From Cololabis saira (taxonomy: Eukaryota; Chordata; Actinopteri; Beloniformes; Belonidae): DNA of 64,000 nucleotides. The translations under genes and the position numbers were made by a program. The notes below the pieces were generated by a model, which saw only the letters and a program-made list of their open reading frames with translations, was not told where the DNA came from and made no database searches. Shown in pieces: positions 55,355 through 64,000 of this stretch (its first letter is position 1; every line of letters begins with the position of its first letter). The stretch covers positions 55,506,066 to 55,570,065 of the forward strand of contig NC_084589.1 of NCBI RefSeq assembly GCF_033807715.1, given 5' to 3'.

Positions 55355-55640
55355 TTATTACATTTCCTAGAAAATAAAAAAGTTGCAAGTGCATTTTATA
55401 ATAATCTTCTCAAAATGCAATAACTTATTACATAACGTGGCAAATTTCATTACAAGATGGGGCAATTTATTACAAAATGAAATGAAAAAGTTATTACATT
55501 TTGGACATTTATTACAAAAAATTAAAATTATTACAAAATGTGGCTCAACACCACTTCACACCGTAGGCTAGCCAACACAGGCATTAGCCTGCAGGTAAAC
55601 ACACCTTGATCCCTCACAGCCTCCTCCCTGAGAGCAAACA
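55355..55640. other. AT-rich, TTATTACA words, then short unique DNA
   Basis: Eight or so TTATTACA/TAATAAC words in 200 bp without a fixed period. No gene. Confidence 0.5.
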
Positions 55641-55925
55641 ACCATCCTGATGGATCTCCATGGTTCTGATGGATCTCCATGGTTCTGATGGATCTCCATG
55701 GTCCTGATGGATCTCCATGGTCCTGATGGATCTCCGTGGTCCTGATGGATCTCCATGGTTCTGATGGATCTCCATGGTTCTCATGGATCTCCATGGTTCT
55801 GATGAATCTCCATGGTTCTGATGGATCTCTCCATGGTTCTGATGGATCTCTCCATGGTTCTGATGGTCCTGATGGATCTCTCCATGGTTCTGATGGATCT
55901 CTCCATGGTCCTGACAGTCTCATGA
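55641..55925 (+). repeat. 18-bp minisatellite GATGGATCTCCATGGTTC
   Basis: About 15 units with CCATGG in each. Some are expanded to GATCTCTCCATGG. Open frames (SDGSLHGSDG or PSEPWRDPSE) are artefacts. A related ATGGATCTCC word recurs at 56846. Confidence 0.92.
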
Positions 55926-56130
55926 AGGGGGGTACCAATTATAGTACTAGGTCTAGTTCCTGGTTGGATCCCGGGAACGGTCTAGTTCCTGGTTGGACTG
56001 GTCTAGTTCCTGGTTGGATCCTGGGAACGGTCTAGATCCTGGGGCCGGTCTAATCTTACCAGTCTAGTCCCGGTCCTGGTTGGACCGGGACGGTATTCTT
56101 ATGGGACGGTAGTGATTGTTCCAGGTATTA
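55926..56130 (+). repeat. GGTCTAGTTCCTGGTTGGA repeat cluster
   Basis: Five or so degenerate copies of TCTAGTTCCTGGTTGGATCC / ACTGG. No gene. Confidence 0.7.
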
Positions 56131-56147
56131 GTCAGACCCTCAGGTGG

Positions 56148-56590
56148 TAGGGTTATCCCTGTATCCATGGCAACAGGGTTATCCCTGTATCCATGGTAAC
56201 AGGCTTATCCCTGTATCCATGGTAACAGGGTTATCCCTGTATCCATGGTAACGGGGTTATCCCTGTATCCATGGTAACGGGGTTATCCCTGTATCCATGG
56301 TAACGGGGTTATCCCTGTATCCATGGTAACAGGGTTATCCCTGTATCCATGGTAACGGGGTTATCCCTGTATCCATGGTAACGGGGTTATCCCTGTATCC
56401 ATGGTAACAGGGTTATCCCTGTATCCATGGTAACAGGGTTATCCCTTTATCCATGGTAACAGGGTTATCCCTGTATCCATGGTAACAGGGTTATCCATGT
56501 ATCCATGGTAACAGGGTTATCCCTGTATCCATGGTAACAGGGTTATCCTGTATCCATGGTAACAGGGTTATCCCTGTATCCATGGTGATT
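56148..56590 (+). repeat. 26-bp minisatellite with an internal near-palindrome
   Basis: About 17 units of GGTTATCCCTGTATCCATGG + TAACAG/TAACGG. Each holds CAGGG-TTAT-CCCTG arms and CCATGG, so single strands could form short hairpins. Confidence 0.93.
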
Positions 56591-57295
56591 AATCATTTAT
56601 CTGGATCAAACCAGCGAGGCACGGAGAACGTCATGACACAATTCTCCTCATTTCTGCTTCTTCTTCCTGGATCCAAATCCACAGCAACAACAATTAAAGC
56701 TGCAAGCAGCGATGAACGGGCCCTCGCACTCACGGCCACCGTCCCCCATAAGCATATCAGAAATGACACCACCCACGACTTCCTATGTCAAACCAGGGCC
56801 GGATTTAGCGAGGCCCACTATGGTGGGCAGACTGAAATGTAGGGTGGATCTCCATGGTGCTGATGGATCTCCTGCAACGTGGTGCGGGCGAAAACATTTT
56901 GGGGGGTCAAACCCCCGAAATGCATAGAAAACTATGCCATCATCATATCAGTTCATCTATCTTCTCCACAGTATGCTAACCCAATTGCCCTTCCTGACAC
57001 TTCCCTCTGCATTTACCCAGGATTGGGATCGGTGTTCTGCCAATCCTTGTTAGAGAAATGCTACTCTGTGGTTCTGCGCATGCGCACAGTCCATTTTCAA
57101 AGTTTGATTGCCACGTCAATCATTTCTTGCACGATGTAGAACGATGATAATATGGGATGTTGAGTATTTGATCCTTCAAAATACACGACCCATGACATGA
57201 ATTGCATTACACTTTGTGAAAATTATACGATAAAGAGAGACAAAAAAAATAAATATACCACTTTATTTGATATTCATTCAGTCATTCGCCTTTAT
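56591..57295. other. Interspersed repeat pieces, no gene
   Basis: 56690-56745 has TTAAAGCTGCAAGCAGCGAT..GAACGGGCCCTCGCAC, a phrase I know as common in fish genomes. From 56796 CAGGGCCGGATTTAGC looks like the end of another hAT-type element; a partner ..CTAGAACCGGCC lies at about 58443-58454 with a possible GTCAAAC flank on both sides. That pairing is tentative. Confidence 0.45.
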
Positions 57296-57299
57296 TTAA

Positions 57300-57638
57300 A
57301 GGAGCTTGAGGCTCCTTTTAAGAAATGAGACTCTCTAGCGCCGCCCTTCACCACGACGGCCGTCGGGGGTACTGCAGCCAACAGCGAAGCCGGCACGGGA
57401 GAACGGGGAGAACGCGCATGCAGCGTCATGTGACGTCACATCCGCAGGACAGAGCGGGAAATTCGGGACCGAATTGCAGCACATTTTGCAGCAACAGCCT
57501 GTTCAAGGCAAAGGAGAGATACACTAGAGGAAACATTCTTTTGGGTTTGGAACGCTTCATCTGACATTATTACTAGAAAACTTAAAACGTATACGAATTT
57601 TTTTCATAAATCCTGCCACAATCCTGCCTCAAGCTCCT
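57300..57638 (+). mobile_element. TTAA-flanked MITE (piggyBac-like) with AGGAGCTTGAGGC ends
   Basis: AGGAGCTTGAGGC at 57300 and GCCTCAAGCTCCT ending 57638 are perfect inverted ends, each bordered by TTAA (57296-57299 and 57639-57642). TTAA duplication is the piggyBac signature. 339 bp, with CCGCCC..GCGCATGCAGCGTCATGTG in the middle and no ORF. Confidence 0.8.
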
Positions 57639-57897
57639 TTAACCAGGCAGGTCATTAAGAACATTCTTATTTACAATGACGGCCTGGCAAGAGACAAGGA
57701 CCACTTGGGGGGAAAGGAAGTGGTTTAGGGAGTAAAACACAGTAAAATTGTAGCTCTACAAAGGTAGAAAACCATTAGGTAGCATTTTTTGGCAAAGCAG
57801 CAAAAAATGGCAGAACACCGGCACAAACAGGACACTGGCTTGTGCCCTGTTGAGGCTGCATTTATTTAATGTTTTTTTCTTTTTTTTTTATCAATCA

Positions 57898-58200
57898 ATC
57901 GTACCCTACGGCGTAGGCTCTGTGTCGATTTAAAAGGTCCCGCGGCAGGCTGGCGGCTCCAGAGCCTGTAGGGCACTGCAGCACCGCCACCTGCACCGGC
58001 GCTCTCCGCCCTCGCCGGGATGGAGAGATGCGTCTCGGGGTACGCGGCGACGCGCACCGCTCTGCGTTGGTGTAACGCGGAACCATAAATCAGCCTTACG
58101 GCGTAGGTTACGCGGCGACGCGCAAAGAACGGTGCACGTCGCCGCGTACCCTACGCCATAGGCTCTGCGTTGGTGTAACGCGGAACCATAAATCAGCCTT
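57898..58200 (+). mobile_element. GCGTAGG-family MITE copies
   Basis: Two partial copies in tandem, each ending GGTGTAACGCGGAACCATAA then ATCAGCC (58069-58095 and 58172-58198), with GTACCCTACGGCGTAGGC and ACGCGGCGACGCGCA between. Confidence 0.75.
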
Positions 58201-58580
58201 CAGTGTGTCTGCTGTTCTGAACACGTCTCACGTCGCCGAGACACAACTTTTGCGGTATGCGTTCATTGTTCTGTCTAAAAATGATGCGCAATGCCGACCC
58301 AATCAGAAACGGTACAGATATTTTGTGATATTTTTTTATATATAAAAAAAATAAATTTATAAAAAAAATAAAGGATCCCCATAACTTTGATTGGGTGGGC
58401 AGGACGCACGTTTGGATGGGCACAGCCCCCCCCCCCCCCCCCCTAGAACCGGCCTCGCGTCAAACCATTCAAAAATTATAACAGAAAATAGGGACAACCA
58501 ATCAGAAGAAACCCCATTCTTTAAGTTGTGACATGATACAGGTGTGTAGTGATTTTCGTGCATGTACGTCAAACCGTATT
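58201..58580. other. Non-coding; A/T-rich stretch and long C run
   Basis: A (TATAAAAAAAATAAA)-type stretch at 58330-58370 and a 19-base C run at about 58425-58443. No gene recognised. Confidence 0.5.
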
Positions 58581-59550
58581 ATGGGGCTTGAGGAACAAAG
58601 TTTTCTAGGGGGTGTCGCTACCTGATTTGAGTCCCTACCCGATTTGAGTCACACATGCGCAGTCGCGTCCAACATCGTCGGCCATCTTGGAAAGCAAAAT
58701 ACGGCAACACCACTTGGACAAACTATATACATAAAAATAAATGGAAAAACAGCAAACCCTCCATAGTATGTTTTAAAAACGAAATAAATAATTATATAAC
58801 ATCTATAAAGGTACTATCAAAAGGAAATCAGTCTATAAATGATTTATGTGAAACCATTTATGTTTTAAAATGTCAATGCCTGTGATTATTTTATTTTGTG
58901 ACTATTTTATTTATTTATTTATTTATTTATTTTTTATTTAATCTTAGAAGATTATCTCGGAAAAAATGTATAGCTATATCCCTAACTTATTGTGAGTAGA
59001 GTCTAAGATTAAATAAAAAAATAAAAAATAAAATAAAATAATCACAAAATAAATTAATCACAGGGGTTGACATTTCAACAAAAGTGTTTAAGCGTAGCAA
59101 GATTGTAACTTAGACTGATTTTCTTTTGATAGTACCTTTATAGATGTTATATATTTTTTTATTTCGTTTTTAAAACATACTATGGAGGGTTTGCTGTTTT
59201 TCCATTTATTTTTATGTACATAGTTTGTCCAAGTGGTGTTGCCGTATTTGGCTTTCCAAGATGGCCGACGATGTTGGACGCGACTGCGCATGTGTGACTC
59301 AAATAGGGTAGGGACTCAAATCAGGTAGCGACACTGGGCGCTGTTGAGTCGTTAGGCCACGCCCATTAATGCAAACCATTAAATATCACATTTATCACCA
59401 GGACTGGATTGGTGCAGAATTTGGTGCCTTTTGGGGCACGTTTAGGGGAAAAAAGGCCCTAATTTCGTCAGAAGAAAGAATAAAGAAAGAATAATTTCTA
59501 CAGATACATTAGGGCCCTAGCACTGTAAGTGTGAAGGCCGTAATAACAAC
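58581..59550 (-). mobile_element. GGGGCCCGAGC-family repeat (inverted), split by a foldback element
   Basis: 58581-58611 (GGGGCTTGAGGAACAAAGTT, TTCTAGGGG) and 59335-59550 (GGGCGCTGTTGAGTCGTTAG..GGGCACGTTTAGGGG..ACATTAGGGCCC) are the two parts of a copy of the family at 26920, in the opposite orientation. Aligning with 26920-27115 shows the junction falls between CTAGGGG and GGCGCTG, where the foldback at 58612 sits. Confidence 0.75.
58612..59334. mobile_element. Foldback MITE with ~220-bp terminal inverted repeats
   Basis: GTGTCGCTACCTGATTTGAG at the left is matched inversely by CTCAAATCAGGTAGCGACAC at the right. The arms stay similar for about 220 bp (58612-58835 against 59113-59334), including GCGCAGTCGCGTCCAACATC and GGCCATCTTGG. 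Short frames starting MRSRVQHRRPSWKAKYGNTT on both strands are the same arm read twice, not genes. The middle has (ATTT)n and AAAATAAAATAA runs. Confidence 0.88.
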
Positions 59551-59670
59551 AGCTTTAGCTTTAGTTTTATTATTCTTTGTGTGGTTTTCATTTTGGCACC
59601 CATGATTTACGTTATACTGCTACACTGTGTATCTTCATAACAGTCAATTGATTGTGTTTCATTGTTCAGG

Positions 59671-60240
59671 AAGCAGAATACGGGGGTGTTTCTGGCAGCG
59701 CCCCCTTCAGGCCTGGAGGAGAACTGCACCAACCTGAGGAGTGCTGAACTCAGCAGAATACGGGGGTGTTTCTGGCAGCGCCCCCTTCAGGCCTGGAGGA
59801 GAACTGCACCAACCTGAGGAGTGCTGAACTCAGCAGAATACGGGGGTGTTTCTGGCAGCGCCCCCTTCAGGCCTGGAGGAGAACTGCACTGACCTGAGGA
59901 GTGCTGAACTCAGCAGAATACGGGGGTGTTTCTGGCAGCGCCCCCTTCAGGTCTGGAGGAGAACTGCACCACCCGAGGAGCCACAGCTGAACTCAGTAGA
60001 ATACGGGGGTGTTTCTGGCAGCGCCCCCTTCAGGCCTGGAGGAGAACTGCACTGACCTGAGGAGTGCTGAACTCAGCAGAATATATGGGTGTTTCTGGCA
60101 GCGCCCCCTTCAGGCCTGGAGGAGAACTGCACTGACCTGAGGAGTGCTGAACTCAGCAGAATACGGGGGTGTTTCTGGCAGCGCCCCCTTCAGGCCTGGA
60201 GGAGAACTGCACCAACCTGAGGAGCCACAGCTGAACTGAA
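59671..60240 (+). repeat. 80-83-bp minisatellite, seven copies
   Basis: Units start AGCAGAATACGGGGGTGTTT and contain CTGGCAGCGCCCCCTTCAGG and GGAGAACTGCAC. Copies 4 and 7 carry GGAGCCACAGCTGAACT in place of GGAGTGCTGAACT. The GCGCCCCCTTCAGGCCTGGA part resembles a gene-flank phrase, but no ORF is supported. Confidence 0.92.
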
Positions 60241-60455
60241 TCCCCTAGAATTATGTTTGTTTTTGTCTCTTGTCTCCAAACGCCCTGAGGACGGAGCGAG
60301 CCGACACGCTTTGGTTTTTCTAGACGTAACGCATGTAAAATAAAGTTGTTTTTAACTTTTTTCAATCCACCAGAGTGCCTGCTTTTTTTCTTCTGAGTTC
60401 TTCTGGTAGTTTGTTTCAGATCTCTGGAGAATAAAAGCTGAACGATAGTTCTCCG
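60241..60455. other. Unique spacer, nothing recognised
   Basis: AT-balanced sequence with AATAAA at 60339. No gene. Confidence 0.45.
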
Positions 60456-60459
60456 TGTT

Positions 60460-60499
<40 letters not shown>

Positions 60500-60567
60500 C
60501 CTGGTTCTGGTTCTAGTTCTGGTCCTGGTTCTGGTCCTGGTCCTGGTTCTGGTTCTGGTTCTGGTTC

Positions 60568-60604
<37 letters not shown>

Positions 60605-60892
60605 AGGTTCTGGTTCTGGTTCTGGTCCTGGTCCTGGTTCTGGTTCTGGTCCTGGTTCTGGTCCTGGTCCTGGTTCTGGTTCTGGTTCTGGTTCCTGGTT
60701 CTGGTTCTGGTTCTGGTTCAGGTTCTGGTTCTGGTTCTGGTTCCTGGTCCTGGTCCTGGTTCTGGTCCTGGTTCTGGTTCCTGGTTCTGGTTCTGGTTCC
60801 TGGTTCTGGTTCTGGTTCCTGGTTCTGGTTCTGGTTCCTGGTTCTGGTTCCTGGTTCTGGTTCAGGTTCTGGTTCTGGTTCTGGTCCTGGTC

Positions 60893-60923
<31 letters not shown>

Positions 60924-61006
60924 AGGTTCAGGTTCAGGTTCAGGTTCTGGTTCTGGTTCTGGTTCAGGTTCAGGTTCTGGTTCTGGTTCTGGTCCTGGTC
61001 CTGGTC

Positions 61007-61040
<34 letters not shown>
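60456..61040 (+). repeat. GGTTCT / GGTCCT hexanucleotide array
   Basis: About 95 hexamers, GGTTCT, GGTCCT and GGTTCA, with occasional single-base slips (GGTTCCTGG). Gly-Ser, Trp-Phe and Val-Leu open frames are artefacts. It is composed of the same hexamer class as the Pro-Gly tract in the NLR exons, but no exon signal surrounds it. Confidence 0.93.
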
Positions 61041-61130
61041 GCACAGAGAGCAGACTGGAACCAGGAGACCTGAGCGGTCTGGACGGTTTCTGTGGCAACA
61101 AGTCTCTCATGTATTTGGGTCCTTTAATGT

Positions 61131-61255
61131 TGCTCCTATAATGTAATAATCTCCTATAATGTAATAATTTCCTATAATGTAATAATTTCCTATAATGTAA
61201 TAATTTCCTATAATGTAATAATTTCTTATAATGTAATAATTTCCTATAATGTAAT
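61131..61255 (+). repeat. 18-bp minisatellite CCTATAATGTAATAATTT, left block
   Basis: About seven units, differing by TTT or TCT at the end. Interrupted by the mini-LTR element at 61256 with GTAAT duplicated. Confidence 0.92.
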
Positions 61256-62614
61256 TGTAGCACGGCGAGTGCTACGGGGCCGACCGACAGGACAGAGGAC
61301 ACAGGTTTCAGTGCAGGAACTCCGTTTATTTTCTCCAGACACACCCAAGACACACGTGCAGAACCTTCTCCCAGCAGCAGCAGCCCCTTTCTGCTGTGCA
61401 GCCATGACTTATCAAGCCAGGCAGGGTGGAGAGGTTGATTGGGGCCACCTGTGCCCCAATCAACCTGAGTGGCTGCAGCTCCTCCACCCTGCCACACACC
61501 CCCATCGTCAACCTCAGGCCGGGGACCATCCGGCCGAGCCAACTCCCCCCCGCCCCCCTCGGAGCGGGAGAGGAAGCCAGGAACCGCAGACTGCGCCTCC
61601 GGGCCTTCCCGGTTTGGCCGGCTGACGAGGCTGGTCGGGAGGTCGCCCTCGGCGACGGGCCGACCACAGAGACCGGTCGGGAGGTCGTCCCCGGCGTCGG
61701 CCTGAGCCGCAGAATGGTCGGGGTGGTCGCCCCCGGCGTCGGCCCGCCCGCCGTGGAGGATGCGCTCGGGGCCGGGCCCATTGTGGCCTCGGGCCACCCG
61801 GTGCGCGCACGACTGCCTCCTTCACCTCCGCGACGCAGCCCTGCGCGGGCTGCTGGTTCGCCTCCAGGACCGCCTCTTCCCCCACACTCTGCTCTGGCCG
61901 CAGGTCCGGCCCTGTCTCCGCGGGACCCGCCGTCGCTGGCGGCTGCGCCTCCGAAGCCGCCTTCCCCGCCAACTCCGCCTCGGGAGCTGTCGCCTGGCGG
62001 CCTGCAGCCACTGCCTCACGGCCGGTCGGCTGCAGCGCCACCAGCGCTGCCGCGGCAAACCTCAGACGGGGTGCAGGGATGGGTCGCTCCGCGGGTCCCG
62101 CCGCCTCGGGAGCCGTCGCTTGGCGGCCCGCAGCTTCTGCCTCCCGGCCTCTCAGCTGCGGCGCCGCCAGCTCCTCCCGCGTTGCTGCGGCGGCCCTCAG
62201 ACCGGGTGCAGGGGTGGGTCGCCCCGCGGCCACCAGGGCTTCTATGGCGGCCATCTGCCGCTCGCCCTGGTCCCGGAAGGCGGCCGCCATGCCCGCCATG
62301 GCCCGGGCGAGCGTGTCCAGGGCCCGCTCCATGCCTCTCTCCTCCATCCTTCGCGCCCCACGTTGGGCGCCAGTGTAGCACGGCGAGTGCTACGGGGCCG
62401 ACCGACAGGACAGAGGACACAGGTTTCAGTGCAGGAACTCTGTTTATTTTCTCCAGACACACCCAAGACACACGTGCAGAACCTTCTCCCAGCAGCAGCA
62501 GCCCCTTTCTGCTGTGCAGCCATGACTTATCAAGCCAGGCAGGGTGGAGAGGTTGATTGGGGCCACCTGTGCCCCAATCAACCTGAGTGGCTGCAGCTCC
62601 TCCACCCTGCCACA
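61256..62614 (-). mobile_element. Mini-LTR retrotransposon with a single ORF, very young
   Basis: 1359 bp on the minus strand. LTRs 62614-62374 and 61496-61256 are 241 bp each and differ, as far as I can see, at one base (62441 T against 61323 C). The 5-bp duplication GTAAT is exact (61251-61255 and 62615-62619). After the first LTR comes CTGGCGCCCAACGTGGGGCG, a primer-site-like sequence. Then one ORF of 277 codons. No protease, RT or integrase. A sister with inverted LTRs lies at 36521. It must rely on another element's enzymes. Confidence 0.92.
61514..62347 (-). CDS. Gag-like alanine-rich protein with three AT-hook-like motifs
   Basis: 277 codons from ATG 62347-62345, the only ORF of the mini-LTR element, starting about 27 bp after the LTR, where gag would start. 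MERALDTLARAMAGMAAAFR (residues 6-25) and on is predicted helical. An alanine/proline region repeats a module (AGRQATAPEA at 73-82 and again at 115-124). An acidic-to-basic switch follows, then GRRRGRPP, GRRRGRPP and ARRRGRPP at about 202-209, 216-223 and 230-237. RGRP is the core of the AT-hook, which binds the minor groove of AT-rich DNA. The sister at 36786 starts with a similar protein ([20 protein letters not shown]). No CCHC knuckle. GC content is far above the flanking AT-rich array. Function inferred only from position and motifs. Confidence 0.7.
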   Translation of the reverse strand: MEERGMERALDTLARAMAGMAAAFRDQGERQMAAIEALVAAGRPTPAPGLRAAAATREELAAPQLRGREAEAAGRQATAPEAAGPAERPIPAPRLRFAAAALVALQPTGREAVAAGRQATAPEAELAGKAASEAQPPATAGPAETGPDLRPEQSVGEEAVLEANQQPAQGCVAEVKEAVVRAPGGPRPQWARPRAHPPRRAGRRRGRPPRPFCGSGRRRGRPPDRSLWSARRRGRPPDQPRQPAKPGRPGGAVCGSWLPLPLRGGRGGVGSAGWSPA

Positions 62615-63245
62615 GTAATAATTTCCTATAATGTAATAATTTCCTATAATGTAATAATCTCCTATAATGTAATAATTTCCTATAATGTAATAATTTCCTA
62701 TAATGTAATAATCTCCTATAATGTAATAATTTCCTATAATGTAATAATCTCCTATAATGTAATAATCTCCTATAATGTAATAATTTCCTATAATGTAATA
62801 ATTTCCTATAATGTAATAATTTCCTATAATGTAATAATCTCCTATAATGTAATAATCTCCTATAATGTAATAATTTCCTATAATGTAATAATTTCCTATA
62901 ATGTAATAATCTCCTATAATGTAATAATTTCACCCTATAATGTAATAATCTCCTATAATGTAATAATTTCCTATAATGTAATAATTTCTTATAATGTAAT
63001 AATCTCCTATAATGTAATAATTTCCTATAATGTAATAATTTCCTATAATGTAATAATCTCCTATAATGTAATAATCTCCTATAATGTAATAATTTCCTAT
63101 AATGTAATAATTTCATATAATGTAATAATCTCCTATAATGTAATAATTTCACCCTATAATGTAATAATTTCCTATAATGTAATAATTTCTTATAATGTAA
63201 TAATCTCCTATAATGTATTAATTTCCTATAATGTAATAATTTCCT
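62615..63245 (+). repeat. 18-bp minisatellite CCTATAATGTAATAATTT, right block
   Basis: About 35 units with TTT/TCT variants and two 21-bp units (TTTCACCCTATAATG). Together with the left block this was one array before the insertion. Reading frames (NVIISYNVII and LLHYRRLLHY) are artefacts. Confidence 0.93.
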
Positions 63246-63480
63246 GAAAATGTAATAAAATTTGCACTTAACTCAATCGAAAATGTAATAAAACCCAATA
63301 ATGTAATAACTTCACCAATAATGTAATAAAATATCCTGACGGATAGTGTAATATAATTTTTACCGATAACGTAATACCTTATTACATTATTGGTAATTTA
63401 TTACATGGTACATGGCTTTCACTTTCACGTTGAATAGTTTGTTTTGATTGAATTAGCCAATCACAGACCAGATAACTCGT
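63246..63480. other. AT-rich TGTAATAA-word region
   Basis: Irregular TGTAATAA / TTATTACAT words (63253-63416), including TTATTACATTATTGGTAATT, resembling 55135-55550. It may be the source sequence from which the 18-bp array expanded, or an element end. Confidence 0.55.
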
Positions 63481-63719
63481 CATGTGTGATCACTATAAAA
63501 CATGCTGTAACTATAAAACCTTCATCCAGAAATCATTTTCTCATCAAACTCATCGGCAACGCTTCCAAACAGGTAAGAACCTTCCTCGCCTGATTATCTG
63601 TTTCAGGAAACTTTTCACTGTTCTGTTTCTTTTCTTTACAACTTTGTGTTTGAGTTACACAGACGTTACTGCTCTGTACCTGGGTGAAGGAGTGTGTGTC
63701 TCCTCTTTGACAGTCAAAC
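63481..63719 (+). promoter_or_regulatory. Possible promoter and first exon (weak)
   Basis: TATA-like ACTATAAAAC at 63491 and 63511, then AACGCTTCCAAACAG|GTAAGAACC at about 63557-63579, a good splice donor. A related sequence (AGAAACTCATTCTGAAACTG, TTTTCTCATCAAACT) recurs at 63933-63968 near the window end. No protein was recognised, so a gene cut by the window edge is only a possibility. Confidence 0.3.
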
Positions 63720-63819
<100 letters not shown>

Positions 63820-64000
63820 GTGTGAGTGCATGTGTACATGTGAGTCGGGTTTTTCTGGTACTTTCCAACCTTCACTTTGTTTTATGTGACTTAATGAGTT
63901 AATAACAAACCAGATAACGCGGGTCCTTTTAGGAGAAACTCATTCTGAAACTGTTTTCTCATCAAACTGTGACGTATCAAGCTTGTGAGGAACTCTGTGA

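Noticed and set aside
56148..56590. I-SceI homing-endonuclease sites in the GGTTATCCCTG repeat
   Set aside because: Only about nine bases of the 18-bp site match; it is chance within a minisatellite.
58655..59291. Two similar small genes on opposite strands
   Set aside because: They are the two arms of one foldback element read from each end.
60455..61141. Gly-Ser or Trp-Phe rich frames of about 200 codons
   Set aside because: Hexanucleotide repeat without exon signals.
61760..63247. 495-codon plus-strand frame
   Set aside because: It is antisense to the mini-LTR ORF and then runs into the 18-bp array; the opposite strand explains the coding signal better.

Overview
ORGANISM AND CHARACTER. 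This is vertebrate, almost certainly teleost fish, nuclear DNA. Genes are split by GT..AG introns. There is a fish-type FISNA-NACHT-LRR-B30.2 immune receptor, fish-type LINEs (L2/Maui-like and a CR1/Rex1-like element), hAT transposons with 8-bp target-site duplications (TSDs), an endogenous retrovirus, a Gmr1-like Ty3/gypsy element, and many kilobases of minisatellite. No bacterial operon, CRISPR array, rRNA or tRNA gene was seen. Most long open frames in the window are tandem repeats whose unit length is a multiple of three, not genes. LAYOUT. 1-4.0 kb: a broken, intron-containing hAT (ZMYM1-like) transposase gene, split by another DNA transposon. 5.1-5.4 kb: a putative LTR. 6.4-22.8 kb: one ~30-bp satellite array of about 6.7 kb, interrupted by a 7.1-kb defective endogenous retrovirus (TSD TTAA, two nearly identical 307-bp LTRs) and by a 5'-truncated L2 LINE (TSD ATTCTG). 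24.4-26.7 kb: a 15-bp minisatellite. 27.2-39.1 kb, minus strand: one complete-looking NLR gene. I could assemble ten exons whose splice phases all agree and whose lengths sum to 3474 nt (1157 codons plus stop). Its introns hold a hAT, a Rex1-like LINE, a nested small LTR element, and several minisatellites. 39.5-40.4 kb: a hAT MITE. 41.1 kb: a solo LTR related to the ERV. 42.8-51.0 kb: duplicated L2 and LINE fragments flanking a 3-kb 11/12-bp G-rich-strand minisatellite, with a hAT-inside-hAT nest. 51.2-54.8 kb, minus strand: a decayed Gmr1-like gypsy element whose gag is split by a MITE. 55-60.3 kb: minisatellites, foldback and TTAA-flanked MITEs. 60.5-63.2 kb: a hexanucleotide array, then an 18-bp array holding a very young 1.36-kb mini-LTR element that encodes one alanine-rich protein with three AT-hook-like motifs. 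63.5 kb: a possible promoter and first exon. HOW IT FITS TOGETHER. The only gene likely to serve the host is the NLR, inferred to be a cytosolic innate immune sensor. Everything else reads as layered insertions. Nesting order can be read from TSDs, and in two cases an uninterrupted or rejoinable target is visible. The most unusual signals are the mini-LTR family (one copy with inverted LTRs, one with an AT-hook ORF), the tandemly reiterated splice donor at NLR exon 8, the Pro-Gly tracts in duplicated NLR exons, and the G-tract array at 44.9-47.9 kb. No database search was run, so family names rest on recognised motifs only.
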